NCBI GenBank assembly: GCA_965240325.2 | Contig: OZ251241.1 | Span: forward strand, 1,426,001 to 1,490,000 | From: Rebecca billardiae RCC1528 | Taxonomy: Eukaryota > Haptophyta | DNA length: 64,000 nucleotides | Direction of reading: 5' to 3' | Part shown: one piece after another, positions 20,540-29,843 of the stretch | How positions within the stretch are numbered: position 1 is the stretch's first letter | Layout: each line of letters opens with the position of its first letter | Translations under genes and position numbers: made by a program | Notes under the pieces: generated by a model | What the model was told of the DNA's origin: nothing | Seen by the model: only the letters and a program-made list of their open reading frames with translations | Databases searched by the model: none

Positions 20540-22822
20540 GGTACAGGTGCTATGGCCTATTTCTGGACGATGCCGTTTTCTGGACATGCGCGTGGCCATG
20601 GTGAAGCGCACCGACGAGTCGCCCGCCAAGCGGCGCAAGACGCCAGCAGCGCGCATCGCCAACCCCCGGAACCAGGCGGAGTACGCCATCAACAAGTCCA
20701 ACCACGACGAGAAGCAGCGGCAGCTGCGCACGGCGCTGAAGTGGTGCCGCGATGAGGCAGACGTGGGGCGTGCGAAGGGCGCGGTCGACCGCGCGATCAG
20801 CTCGGATCGGTGGCCCGCCTTCATCACGTCTACCTCAGCCCGCCGGACACGACGGGGCTGACGCAGCCGCTCGACCAGATCAACCAGGTGCTGCACTACT
20901 ACTGCTCGGTGAGTACCAAGAAGTGGGCGCGTTACCAGCAGTCGAAGCTGCTCGCGCAGCGCATGCGCGAGGTGCGCGCCGATCTCGGCGACGATGAGAT
21001 CAACCTCGAGGACGCAGTCGACGGCGACGGCGATGACGACGATGATGAGGGCGGCAGCGACGACGACGGCGACGGGGGTGACGACTCGGACGAGGAGGGG
21101 CGGCGGCGCGCGGCGGGCGAGGGCGCGAAGAAGTCTCTCTCGAAGCGCGACTTCCTCCTTCTCCTGGGTACTCGTGGGAGGGCTTCTGTAAGAAGGAGAG
21201 CGTCATCGGCGCCTTCAAGCGCTGCGGCATCACCGCGAGCGGCGTCGACATCGGCTTGATGCAGCAGGACAAGTTCGCGGCCGCCGATCTGCTGCTCAAC
21301 CCCGAGCGCGTGTTCGAGGCTGCTCCCGCGACCGCGGAGGGCGCCGGCCACCGCGGTGCGGTGCGCCGCGCGATCGACTACGGCGCCGGTGGCATCCCGG
21401 CCGAGTACACGCCCGTGTCCTCCACCCACCGTGCCGGCTCGACGATCGACCTGCAGCACCGTCTCTCCGAGCAGCAGAAGGTGATCGAGAGCCTCCGAGC
21501 TCAGATCAAGTGGCACGAGACGACGGTCAAGATGCCCAACGCCGAGGAGGCGGAGGCGCTGCTGCCGTTCGACGTCGTGGGCAAGAAGGTCGAGGGCGGC
21601 CGGAAGCGCGCAAACAAGGAGAAGTTCGGCTCGGCCGAGCTGGGGTGCTTCCTCGAGAGCCAGGAGGCAGCCGATGAGGCGGCTGTGACGGCGGCCGCCG
21701 ATGCCGAGGCAAAGCGCGCTGCGAAGGCGCTACGGCGCACCGAGACCGAGGCCGCGGCAGCTGCGAACTTCGACCAGCGCGATGCGCTCGAGCGCGCCTT
21801 CAAGGCCTGCGAGAGGGCGCGCGCCAACTCGGCTGAGCCATGCGCGTGCGGCGCAGATTTGGCCGCGACGTGCACGTGCCGGACGCATCACTTCTGCCCG
21901 CATTGCAGGCGCGTGCAGAAGACGGCATGCAAGAAGCAGAAGTGCCAGCCGCATCTCGTGGGTGCGCCTTCGGAGGCTGTCATCGACATCGACATGACGA
22001 TCACGATGGATGACGCTTAGACCCTAGCAGTAGGTTTATATCGTAACGGGGGTAGAGCTCTGTCGTTAACGACTCGCCGCAGCGGAGTGATGACAAGCCT
22101 AGTCTTTGATATATGATCGGCCGGGACGAGACTGCTCGGGTACTCGTCTGTCTCGTGTGTCACGGCAGTCCAGTGCTCCGCACGCCGCATCCGACACAGG
22201 GGCGTCATGGCAGCATCGGCCGACGCCGACGGCGCGGCGCTTCAGGCCCGCGCGCAGCAGCGCACGGTTACCCCGGAGTGGGTGGCGACGCTGTCGCAGG
22301 AGGGTGTGGGCTCACAGAACTGGTGATCTAGCACATGGTCGGCTGATGAGACCGATCGCGTGCAGAGCTCAGCTATCAGATAGCTGCATGACAACGCCGG
22401 TGCTTTGTGAGAACGCGCGCGCGTAGCATGTGCCAGGCACCGAACGCAGGTGAATGGACTACTGTAGTGGATCAGAGAACGCGTGGTATATGCCTGGACT
22501 AGGTCGTCAAGTAAGTCCAGCGAGCTACTGCGGCCCTTCCTGTCCAGTCTCAAGCATTCCTGGCCCACCCAACATGCGCACACAGCTTCACGACCGCACG
22601 TGCACGGTTTGTCCAGAAAACGGCATGTGCCCAGATCTGGGCTATGACGAAGTCGAGCACGTTGCTCACCAACGCGATGGCCGATGACGATGAGACTTCG
22701 TGTGCCTACCTTTAACTCCACGCTGGTTGGCGTGGTGGCGTCGTGGGCGGGCTAGTCCGCCATGGCTGGACGTGAGAGCTACTTGGATTTTCCGTCCAGA
22801 AATAGGCCATAGCACCTGTACC
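20540..22822. mobile_element. DNA transposon with perfect 30-bp terminal inverted repeats
   Basis: The first 30 bp (20540-20569, starting GGTACAGGTGCTATGG) are repeated in perfect inverted orientation at 22793-22822. The 2.28 kb between them hold a broken transposase gene. Just inside the left end, the segment ATGCCGTTTTCTGGAC recurs inverted at about 22613-22628, well inside the right end, suggesting a rearranged or duplicated right side. No clear target-site duplication is visible. The transposase remnant places it near the pogo/Tigger group of Tc1/mariner-type elements. It is probably no longer autonomous. Confidence 0.85.
20586..22020 (+). pseudogene. Broken DDE transposase (pogo/Tigger-like), frame-shifted
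   Basis: Three fragments lie in three frames. The first (20586-20861) has a basic N-terminus with KRTDESPAKRRKT. The second (about 20810-21170) has YLSPPDTTGLTQPLDQI, the typical P-x-x-T-x-x-x-Q-P-L-D block before the end of a DDE_1 transposase core, followed by a long Asp/Glu run. The third (about 21165-22020) begins SWEGFCKKESVIGAFKRCGI, the usual C-terminal block, and ends in a Cys/His cluster (CACGADLAATCTC and following) that could bind zinc. The switch from second to third frame sits in a G run at about 21165 and needs one base. Most of the catalytic core, including the first two catalytic Asp residues, is missing. The gene is decayed, although splicing that rescues part of it cannot be excluded. 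Confidence 0.7.
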
Positions 22823-23102
22823 GTCCCGGTGCGGTGAAACTGTGCAAGTGACGAGGAATCCGGACGAAAGCACGTAGTTCCGGCGGTCTGAGATCGTCTT
22901 CACTCAGGGGTTTCACTCGTTTAATTTGAGTCTTTGGCGCTAAAGCAGCTCTTTTCATTCGCTCGGAAAGCCACGAATGAGTCGAATACGCGGTAGGTAG
23001 CTAGTAGTAGCCTTGATCCCGCGCCCCAAACTAAAAGATAAGTACTCAACTACTCATTCCGCTAAGACTTTCCAGTAAATTCCTGAGATTCACTCCCTTG
23101 CC
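22823..23102. promoter_or_regulatory. Upstream region of the EDR1-kinase-ARM gene
   Basis: These are 280 bp of clearly lower GC content between the transposon end and the kinase start codon. The stretch must hold the kinase promoter and leader unless these extend into the transposon. No defined motif was recognised. Confidence 0.4.
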
Positions 23103-26100
23103 ATGTCCACGAGCCTCGTCGAGAAGGAAGTGGTGATCGTCGGCAGCGGTGCCCGTGCGCGCGTGAGCGAGTGCATCAGCGATGACTGGCTCAAGCTCGC
23201 GCCGGGCAGCGAGATTGGCGAGGTCAGGCGCGACGGCGTGCTCGTGCTGCCCATCGCGCCCAGCTCCATGCAGTACTTGACAGCGCACAACATTGACTTC
23301 AACACGCGCGTCGGCGACGGGTTTGTCGACCCCGGCCGGCACGCCTTGAGCGCTGCGCCACTCGTGCCAGAGGATCTCGCCCGCCTCCCCGCTGGCGAGT
23401 TCGGCGAGCGCGAGGTGCTCGTGGTCGACACTCGCATCGACGCGTCCCTGCGCGAGTGCATCGAGCGAGCTCGCTCTGTCGTGCGTCCCATCACAGTCAA
23501 GCGCGATCGCATCAAGGCGCTGGGCGCGCACGTGTCCGGGCTGCTCGGCGGCTTGCCGGATGACGCCGACATCGGCGAGCGCTCCGGCCGCCACATCCGC
23601 GCGCTCATGCAGGCGAGGCGCTCGATGCTCGTGCCGCTCGGCCAGATCTCGCACGGCGTGTGCCGGCACCGCGCGCTGCTCTTCAAAGTGCTGTGCGACG
23701 CGCTCGGCATCGAGTGCGCGCTGGTGCGCGGCGACATCCACGGGGAGACGGGGGCCGGAGGGCCGGCCGGAGGGCACACGTGGAACGTGGTGCACGTCAA
23801 CGGCAGCGCGCTCATCGTCGACGTGATGCTCCGCCCGGGCGAGCTCTACGCGGAGGGCGCGTGCGACCATTACCTCCGCCTCGCCGAGCGGAGCGGCGGC
23901 GGCGGCGGGGCGCAGCATCACGGTGCCGGGCTGAACAGCCTGCCCGCGCCAGCGCCGCGTGAGCCGTGGCACGTGCGACCGGTCGACGTCGAGATCGAGC
24001 GCGGCGCGGACGGCGCCGAGGCGGAGCTCGGCAGCGGCGGGTTTGGGCGCGTGTTCGCGGCGCGGCTGCGAGGCGCGCAGCCGGTCGCGGTGAAGCGACT
24101 AAACGCCGCGGGCGCGAACGCGCGGCTCGAGTTTGAGGGCGAGGTGGAGATGCTGCGCGGGCTGCGCAACGCGCACATCGTGCTCTTCTACGGCGCGTGC
24201 GTCGAGCCGGAGAACCTGATGATTATCACCGAGCGCATGCGCGGCGGCAGCCTTCACGACGCGCTCGCGGGCGCGCCGGCGCGCGTCGCGTGGGCGGCCG
24301 CGGGTGCGCGGATCGCGCTGCACGTGGCGTACGCGCTGCACTACCTGCACACGCTCGAGCCGCCGGTGGTGCACTACGACGTCAAGCCGGCCAACGTGCT
24401 CCTCAACGAGGACTACAGCCTGGCCAAGCTCGCAGATGTGGGGCTGGCGCGCACGATGGCTCACTCCCTCCAGACGGTCCCGGGATGCACGCTTGCATAC
24501 GCCGCGCCCGAGGTGATGGATAGGCGCGCGACCGAGAAGGCGGACGTCTACAGCTTCGGCAGGCTCGTGGACGACCTGCTCACTCGAGCGCAGAGCCCCC
24601 GCCCGCCAGCCGAGCCGCCGGCGGACGTGCTCGAGCTGAAGCTTCGCTGCGTGCAATGGGAGCCGGCCCTTCGGCCCAGTGCGGCTGATCTGGTCTGGGC
24701 GTTGGAACGCCATTGGCTGGACGATGAGCGCGCAGTTGACGCGGCGCCTCCTGTCGAGCAGCCGCCTGCGCCGTCGTGGCCCGAGCCACCGCCCGCAGCG
24801 CCAGGCCGCCCTGCCGCTACCGGGCCCGGGGAGGCGGAGCTGGCCGCGATGAGCTGGCCGGAGCTCTGTGCAGCCCTCTACCTCACAGCCTCCGACCCGG
24901 CCGGGGCCGAGTGCGCGCTGCGCGCGGCTGCGAACCGGACGGGGCCGGGAGAGGATGGAGATGTGGCGAGGCGGGATGCCGCCGACGCGGGCGCGCTCGG
25001 CGCGGTGGTGGCCGCAATGGGCGCGCACGCGGCGAGCGCGGGCGTGCAGTCGCACGCGTGCGCCGCGCTGCGCAACATCTGCACTGGCACGAACGCGCGC
25101 GGGCTCTCGCGCAAGCAGCAGGCTGTGGACGCGGGCGCGCTCGGCGCGGTGGTGCGCGCGATGGATGCGCACACGGCGAGTGCGGCCGTGCAGGAGCAGG
25201 CGTGCACGACCCTGGTCACCATCTGCGCGGGCGCCGATGCGGCTGCCTGTGAGCGCGCGCAGCACGCCGCCGCGGTCGGCGCGCTCGGCGCGGTGGTGCG
25301 GGCGATGCGCGCCCACTCGACGCACGCGGTGCATGAGCAGGCGTGCACGGCCCTCGCGGCGCTGTGCGCTGGCGACAGCGCGGCCAGCCGCGCGCGCACA
25401 CAGGGGGCGGTCGCGCGCGTGCAGCAGGCGGCGGAGCGCGCGCAGCAGGCGGCGGAGGCGGGCGCGCTCGGCGCGGTGGTGGCGGCAATGCGTGCGCACG
25501 TGGCGCGTGCGGGCGTGCAGACGCAGGCGTGCCGTGCGCTGCGCAACATCTGCGCCGGCACCGACGCGGCCGGCCGCTCGCGCGCGCAGCAGGCGGCCGA
25601 GGCGGGCGCGCTCGGCGCGGTGGTGGGCGCGATGGGCGCGCACGCGGCGAGCGCGACCGTGCAGGAGCAGGCGTGCCGCGCGCTGCGCAACCTCTGCCTT
25701 CGCACCGACGAGGCCGGCCCCGCGCGCGCGCAGCACGCGGCCGCGGCGGGCGCGCTCGGCGCGGCGGTTGTTGCGATGCGCAAGCTCAAGGAGAGCACCG
25801 CTGTGCAGGAGCAGGCGTGCCTGGTGCTCGCCACGATCTGCGCGGGCGACGGCGAGGCCGCGCAGCAGGCGGCCGACGCGGGCGCGCTCGGCGCGGCGGT
25901 GAGCGCGATGCGCAAGCACAAGGCCGAAGCGGGCGTGCAGGAGCAGGCGTGCTTCGTGCTCGCCACCCTCTGCGACTTTTACGACGCGGCCGGCCGCGAG
26001 CGCGCGCAGCGGGCGGCCGACTCGGGCGCGCTCGGCGCGGTGGTGGCCGCGATGCGCGCGCACGACAAGAACGCGGGCGTGCAGGAGTACGGGTGCTGGG

Positions 26101-26297
26101 CAATGGACAGCATCTGCGCTGGCACCGACGCGGCCGGCAGCGCGCGCTGGCAGCAGGCAGCAAAGTCGGGTGCGCCCGCAGCGCTCAAGGCTGCGCAGAA
26201 GAAGCACGGCACCTCCCGGCCACAGCTGCAGGAGCGGACAGCCAGTATGCTCACGCAGCTGAGCAACCTGAGCCTCAGCAGCGGCAGTGCGTCGTAG
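23103..26297 (+). CDS. EDR1/CTR1-type protein kinase with nine armadillo-like repeats
   Basis: This is an intronless frame of 1,064 residues with the ATG at 23103. Residues about 95-265 are an EDR1/CTR1/ARMC3 peptidase-like domain: GVCRHRALLFK, HTWNVVHVNG and IVDVMLRPGELY, with the Cys-His-Asp positions of a transglutaminase-like triad kept. Residues about 300-540 are a protein kinase: LGSGGFGRVF, VAVKRL (Lys), VHYDVKPANVLL (HRD changed to HYD), LADVGLAR (DFG changed to DVG) and YAAPEV. Lys, catalytic Asp, Asn and metal Asp are all present, so activity is likely. Residues about 620-1050 hold nine repeats of roughly 42-50 residues around AGALGAVV-AM-AH and VQEQAC--L--ICAG, armadillo-like. It is probably a cytosolic Raf-like MAPKKK-type kinase whose ARM array binds partners. 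Single-exon structure differs from neighbouring multi-exon genes. Confidence 0.88.
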   Translation: MSTSLVEKEVVIVGSGARARVSECISDDWLKLAPGSEIGEVRRDGVLVLPIAPSSMQYLTAHNIDFNTRVGDGFVDPGRHALSAAPLVPEDLARLPAGEFGEREVLVVDTRIDASLRECIERARSVVRPITVKRDRIKALGAHVSGLLGGLPDDADIGERSGRHIRALMQARRSMLVPLGQISHGVCRHRALLFKVLCDALGIECALVRGDIHGETGAGGPAGGHTWNVVHVNGSALIVDVMLRPGELYAEGACDHYLRLAERSGGGGGAQHHGAGLNSLPAPAPREPWHVRPVDVEIERGADGAEAELGSGGFGRVFAARLRGAQPVAVKRLNAAGANARLEFEGEVEMLRGLRNAHIVLFYGACVEPENLMIITERMRGGSLHDALAGAPARVAWAAAGARIALHVAYALHYLHTLEPPVVHYDVKPANVLLNEDYSLAKLADVGLARTMAHSLQTVPGCTLAYAAPEVMDRRATEKADVYSFGRLVDDLLTRAQSPRPPAEPPADVLELKLRCVQWEPALRPSAADLVWALERHWLDDERAVDAAPPVEQPPAPSWPEPPPAAPGRPAATGPGEAELAAMSWPELCAALYLTASDPAGAECALRAAANRTGPGEDGDVARRDAADAGALGAVVAAMGAHAASAGVQSHACAALRNICTGTNARGLSRKQQAVDAGALGAVVRAMDAHTASAAVQEQACTTLVTICAGADAAACERAQHAAAVGALGAVVRAMRAHSTHAVHEQACTALAALCAGDSAASRARTQGAVARVQQAAERAQQAAEAGALGAVVAAMRAHVARAGVQTQACRALRNICAGTDAAGRSRAQQAAEAGALGAVVGAMGAHAASATVQEQACRALRNLCLRTDEAGPARAQHAAAAGALGAAVVAMRKLKESTAVQEQACLVLATICAGDGEAAQQAADAGALGAAVSAMRKHKAEAGVQEQACFVLATLCDFYDAAGRERAQRAADSGALGAVVAAMRAHDKNAGVQEYGCWAMDSICAGTDAAGSARWQQAAKSGAPAALKAAQKKHGTSRPQLQERTASMLTQLSNLSLSSGSAS

Positions 26298-26690
26298 CCG
26301 GTGACGTCGCCGGCCGCGAACGGCACGGTCCGAGCCGCAGGCCCGCAGCAGCCGACCGGCCCGGGCGGGTCAGTCCGACTCAGTACCGCCTGCTAGGGGT
26401 AAGGGGTAACTCCGCGCCGCGCCCCCGCCCGGCGCTGACGCGCAGACGCGGTTACTCGGGTATTACTGGGCACTGGCAACGCGCCTAATGCTACTGCCAC
26501 GACAGTAAAGAAATAATCGATTTTCGGCGTAACCGTAACCCGTCCGCACTTCCGCCCAGTGGGGATGCGCGTAGTTGGAATTTTTTTCATGCCGCGCGTT
26601 CGCGGCACTTCACCGTTCGCGCCGCGCTGTTATTATTATTGCGATATATATATATATAGACGATATAGATATATAGCAGACGATCGTCGA

Positions 26691-26780
<90 letters not shown>

Positions 26781-26891
26781 TGCGGCGGCGCCGGTCAGTC
26801 ATTAGGGCGGACTGCTGCTGTCAGGCTCGTCTACGTTTCATATCCGAATGCATCGTCAGCAGCAATAGCAGCGCTACCGTGCGTCTGCCGT
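26298..26891. other. Intergenic stretch, lower GC
   Basis: This stretch is convergent between the kinase gene and the minus-strand 7TM receptor gene. Apart from the AT microsatellite listed separately, I see no gene or RNA. Confidence 0.4.
26690..26778. repeat. AT-dinucleotide microsatellite
   Basis: About 44 uninterrupted AT units occur, preceded by shorter TA tracts from 26644. Open frames reading Ile-Tyr repeats across it are artefacts. Confidence 0.95.
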
Positions 26892-29843
26892 CTACACGGC
26901 AGCGGACCACGAGAAGCCGGCCAGCGCCTGGCGCATCGCAGCGTGCGTCGCGCGGTTGAACTTGTCCGCCGCGTCCGCCTCCGCCTCGTCGAACAGGGCC
27001 TCGAGCAACCCGAAGATGATATGCCTGTCCTCCTCCACGGAGGACATGGAGGCGCGCACGTCGAACGTGGTCAGCGCCGAGACGAACGCGGAGCGGTCGC
27101 GCGCGAGCGCCGCCGCGACCGCGCGGAGCTCGTCGGTGGGCAGCGCCAGCCCGATCGGCAGTTCCTCGAGCGCGGCGATGAGCACCTCGACTGGCGGTCG
27201 GGGCGGCGGTGCGGTGCGGCGCGCACGCGCGGGGCGGGCGCGCGGGCGTGAGCGGTGCGCGCTCGCGAGGTGCACGCGCCCCGCCGCGTGCCCCGCGCGC
27301 CCGCGCGCCCCCACCGCCGCGCGCACAGAGGCACCACGCGCGCGTGAGGCACACGGGCGCCGTCCACGGCTGCAGCACGAGCACGACCCGCCCAGTCGCG
27401 CGCACGACGTCGCCGATGTGCCGAACTTCTTGTCGGGTGGTGCCCTGGCGCATGCAGAGGACGTCGATCCCTGCGCCGCGCGGCGCGAGGCGCGGCGGGG
27501 CGCGGGGCACGCGCGCGCGCCGCGGCGTGAGCCGTGCGCGGGCATGGGGGCGACGGCGGAGGGCGCGAGCTCGGCAGCGCGCGCGCCCCCACGCGCGCGC
27601 ACACACGCCGCGCCGGCGGCCCGCCCACTGGCTCGGGTGGGGTCGGGGCGGCGCGAGGCCGCGCGCGAGCCAGCCGGCGCGCGCGGCGCGAGCTCGCGAA
27701 AGCGCACGCACGGTGCGCGCGGTGACGCACTGCCGCGCCCGCCGCTGCGCGCGAGATGCAATCTCGCCGCGCGCGAGATGCAATCTCGCGGGGAGCGCGC
27801 GCGCGCGCGCACACGGAGGCGCGCGAGATGCAATCTCGCGGGGAAGGCGCGCGCGCGCACGCGCGCACAGAGGTAGGTGTCTGTGGGCTTCAGGTCGTGG
27901 ATGCGCGCGTACAGCTCGATGGCGGAGAGCATCGCGTCGAAGTCGCACGCCTGCGCGTGGCTCACGAACAGGTTCGCGCGCGCCACCGCCGCGGAGCCGT
28001 CCGTCGTGCGCCTGCCCTCCACCATCTCCACCAGTGAACTCGGACCGGCCGCCGGCCCGCCCAGCCCGCGTAATCGGCGCGCGGCCGGGGACGCGCTGAG
28101 CTGCCGGGCGACGAGTCCGATTTGGTAGGAGGCGACGCCGCGCGGGGCGCCGAGCTCGGCCTGCAGCGCGCGCACGTACCCCAGCTGCACGCCCAGCAGC
28201 AGGTGCGGCCGCTCCGCCGCGAGCTCGGCCGCTTCGGGCAGAGCGATGGTGACGGTGGCGGCGGCGGTGGCGCCGGCCGCGGCGGCGCTCGGCCGGCTCT
28301 GCGCGGTTGGATAGATGATGTGTGACCGCGGCCGCTGCTGCGTGAACACGGCTTGCGTGTGCGCGGTCGAGACCAGGCTGTGCGGCGTGCGGCGAGCCTC
28401 CGCCGAGAGCGCACCGCTCGCGACGCAGCGGCACAGCCGGCGCACCGCACGCCACGCAAGCGAGCACAGCCGCGCCGCGGCCGCGAGCAGAGCGCGCGAC
28501 GCCCGCTCGAGGGGCCATGGCGCGAGCTCGCGGCCGAGCGGTGCGAACGTGGTGGCGTGCACGGCGGCGCTGCCGTTGAGCGCGGTGTGGAAGACGCCGA
28601 CCACGACGCAGTTGGCCCACGGCCGCACCATCGCGGCGGGCAGCCCCATCCCCGCAAACAGCGCGATCGCAGACGCTAGGTTGGTGCATCCCATCGCGCG
28701 AGTCAGCCGGCGCGCGACGCCCGGCGGCAGCGACGTGAGCACCTTGCGCGCGCGCCAGTGCGTGTGCAGCGAGAGCGCGAGGACGAGGAGCGGGAGCAGC
28801 ACGGCGCCGGTGCCCACCTGCACGACCTCCAGTGCCTGCGGCGCCGAGAAGAACCAGCACGCGCCCGTCCCGACGTCGAGCGCAGCAATGGCCGCCACGA
28901 ACGCAAGCAGCCGGCGGCGCGCGCGCGGGCTGTGCGCGAGCGTGGGCGAGGCGAAGCGCGCGCCGTCGACGTCGGCGGAGGGCCACGCGGCCTGCGCCCA
29001 GTAGAGCAGGAAGAGGGTGCCCGCGACCACGCCGATCGAGACGTACGCGATGAAGAGGATCAGCCACACCGGGTATGGCACACGCACTGGGCCGTGCAAG
29101 CACCGGATGCCGAGCCGGAGCAGCTGCGCGGCCAGCTCGAGCAGCAGCACCGCCTGCGCGATGCCCGGCGACAGGCGGCCGTCCGCGCGGTAGAAGGCGC
29201 GCAGCCGGTTGACGAGGAGCTCGACGAGCACGGCGTGCTGCACGCCGAGCAGCACGTCGCGCGCGACCCATGCGGGTGAGAAGGGCAAAGCGGCCCACAC
29301 CGTCTCCGAGCGGGCAAAGCGCGCGCGCACGTCCGCGCCCGCGAGGAGCGCGTCCATCAGCGGCTGCGCGCCGCGGTGCGTGATGTCGGCGGCGGGCGGG
29401 TGGGGCAGGCTGCGCGAGTCGCCCGGCCAGAAGTGGTGGTACCGCCATCCCGGCAGCGGGTCGAAGGCCAGGCCGGCCGCGCCGCTATAGAGGAGGTACC
29501 CGACCGCGCCCGCGGCGCCCGCGGCGCGCGCGATCGACTCGAGCGAGCAGTCGCTGAGCGGCGGGCTGTGCTTCACGACGATGGTGCCGTCGAGCGAGCG
29601 CGCGCCCACGTACACGGGCGGGCACAGCCGGTCGTTCCACTCGTCCGACGGCGTGAGCACCACGCGCGCGCGCACGTCAAACGCGGCGGGCGTGAACGCG
29701 AACGGCGCGGCGAGGAGCTCGACGCCGAGAAGGTGCGGCGGGCCGGCCTCGATGACGAGGCGCGCGCTCGCGGGGCGCGCCGCGAGGAGCGTGAGGAGGG
29801 CGACGACGGGCGCCCGTCGCAGCCACGGGCGCCGCTGGCGCAT
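26892..29843 (-). CDS. PA-like / seven-transmembrane / TIR-like receptor, copy A
   Basis: Three exons, 29843-27869, 27470-27327 and 27190-26892, give 805 residues. Both junctions rebuild conserved codons (W659 and F707). A signal peptide is followed by a protease-associated (PA)-like luminal domain (about 28-190: RLCPPVYVGARSLDGTIVVK, then AGAAGAVGYLLYSG). Seven hydrophobic helices follow at about 195-450, for example VWLILFIAYVSIGVVAGTLF and VVQVGTGAVLLPLLVLAL. The cytosolic part has ANLFVSHAQACDF, TYLWIDVLCMRQ, VLVLQPW and LTRAWCLFE: a TIR-like module at about 600-770 with W704 and E708 in W-x3-E. No tail follows. The layout predicts a surface or endomembrane receptor passing a signal to a TIR-type effector. 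It is a paralogue of the gene at 54791-60282. Ligand and enzymatic activity are unknown. Confidence 0.78.
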   Translation of the reverse strand: MRQRRPWLRRAPVVALLTLLAARPASARLVIEAGPPHLLGVELLAAPFAFTPAAFDVRARVVLTPSDEWNDRLCPPVYVGARSLDGTIVVKHSPPLSDCSLESIARAAGAAGAVGYLLYSGAAGLAFDPLPGWRYHHFWPGDSRSLPHPPAADITHRGAQPLMDALLAGADVRARFARSETVWAALPFSPAWVARDVLLGVQHAVLVELLVNRLRAFYRADGRLSPGIAQAVLLLELAAQLLRLGIRCLHGPVRVPYPVWLILFIAYVSIGVVAGTLFLLYWAQAAWPSADVDGARFASPTLAHSPRARRRLLAFVAAIAALDVGTGACWFFSAPQALEVVQVGTGAVLLPLLVLALSLHTHWRARKVLTSLPPGVARRLTRAMGCTNLASAIALFAGMGLPAAMVRPWANCVVVGVFHTALNGSAAVHATTFAPLGRELAPWPLERASRALLAAAARLCSLAWRAVRRLCRCVASGALSAEARRTPHSLVSTAHTQAVFTQQRPRSHIIYPTAQSRPSAAAAGATAAATVTIALPEAAELAAERPHLLLGVQLGYVRALQAELGAPRGVASYQIGLVARQLSASPAARRLRGLGGPAAGPSSLVEMVEGRRTTDGSAAVARANLFVSHAQACDFDAMLSAIELYARIHDLKPTDTYLCARVRARAFPARLHLARLRVRARARSPRDCISRAARLHLARSGGRGSASPRAPCVRFRELAPRAPAGSRAASRRPDPTRASGRAAGAACVRARGGARAAELAPSAVAPMPAHGSRRGARACPAPRRASRRAAQGSTSSACARAPPDKKFGTSATSCARLGGSCSCCSRGRRPCASRARGASVRAAVGARGRAGHAAGRVHLASAHRSRPRARPARARRTAPPPRPPVEVLIAALEELPIGLALPTDELRAVAAALARDRSAFVSALTTFDVRASMSSVEEDRHIIFGLLEALFDEAEADAADKFNRATHAAMRQALAGFSWSAAV
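27751..27839. repeat. Three copies of a 17-bp hairpin sequence inside intron 1
   Basis: GCGAGATGCAATCTCGC, whose 7-bp arms pair around GCA, occurs at 27751-27767, 27773-27789 and 27823-27839 in the first intron of the receptor gene. Each copy forms a small stem-loop in the transcript. The role is unknown; replication slippage in the intron is the simplest explanation. Confidence 0.85.

Noticed and set aside
26587-26802. Ile-Tyr repeat peptide
   Set aside because: It is a read-through of the AT microsatellite.
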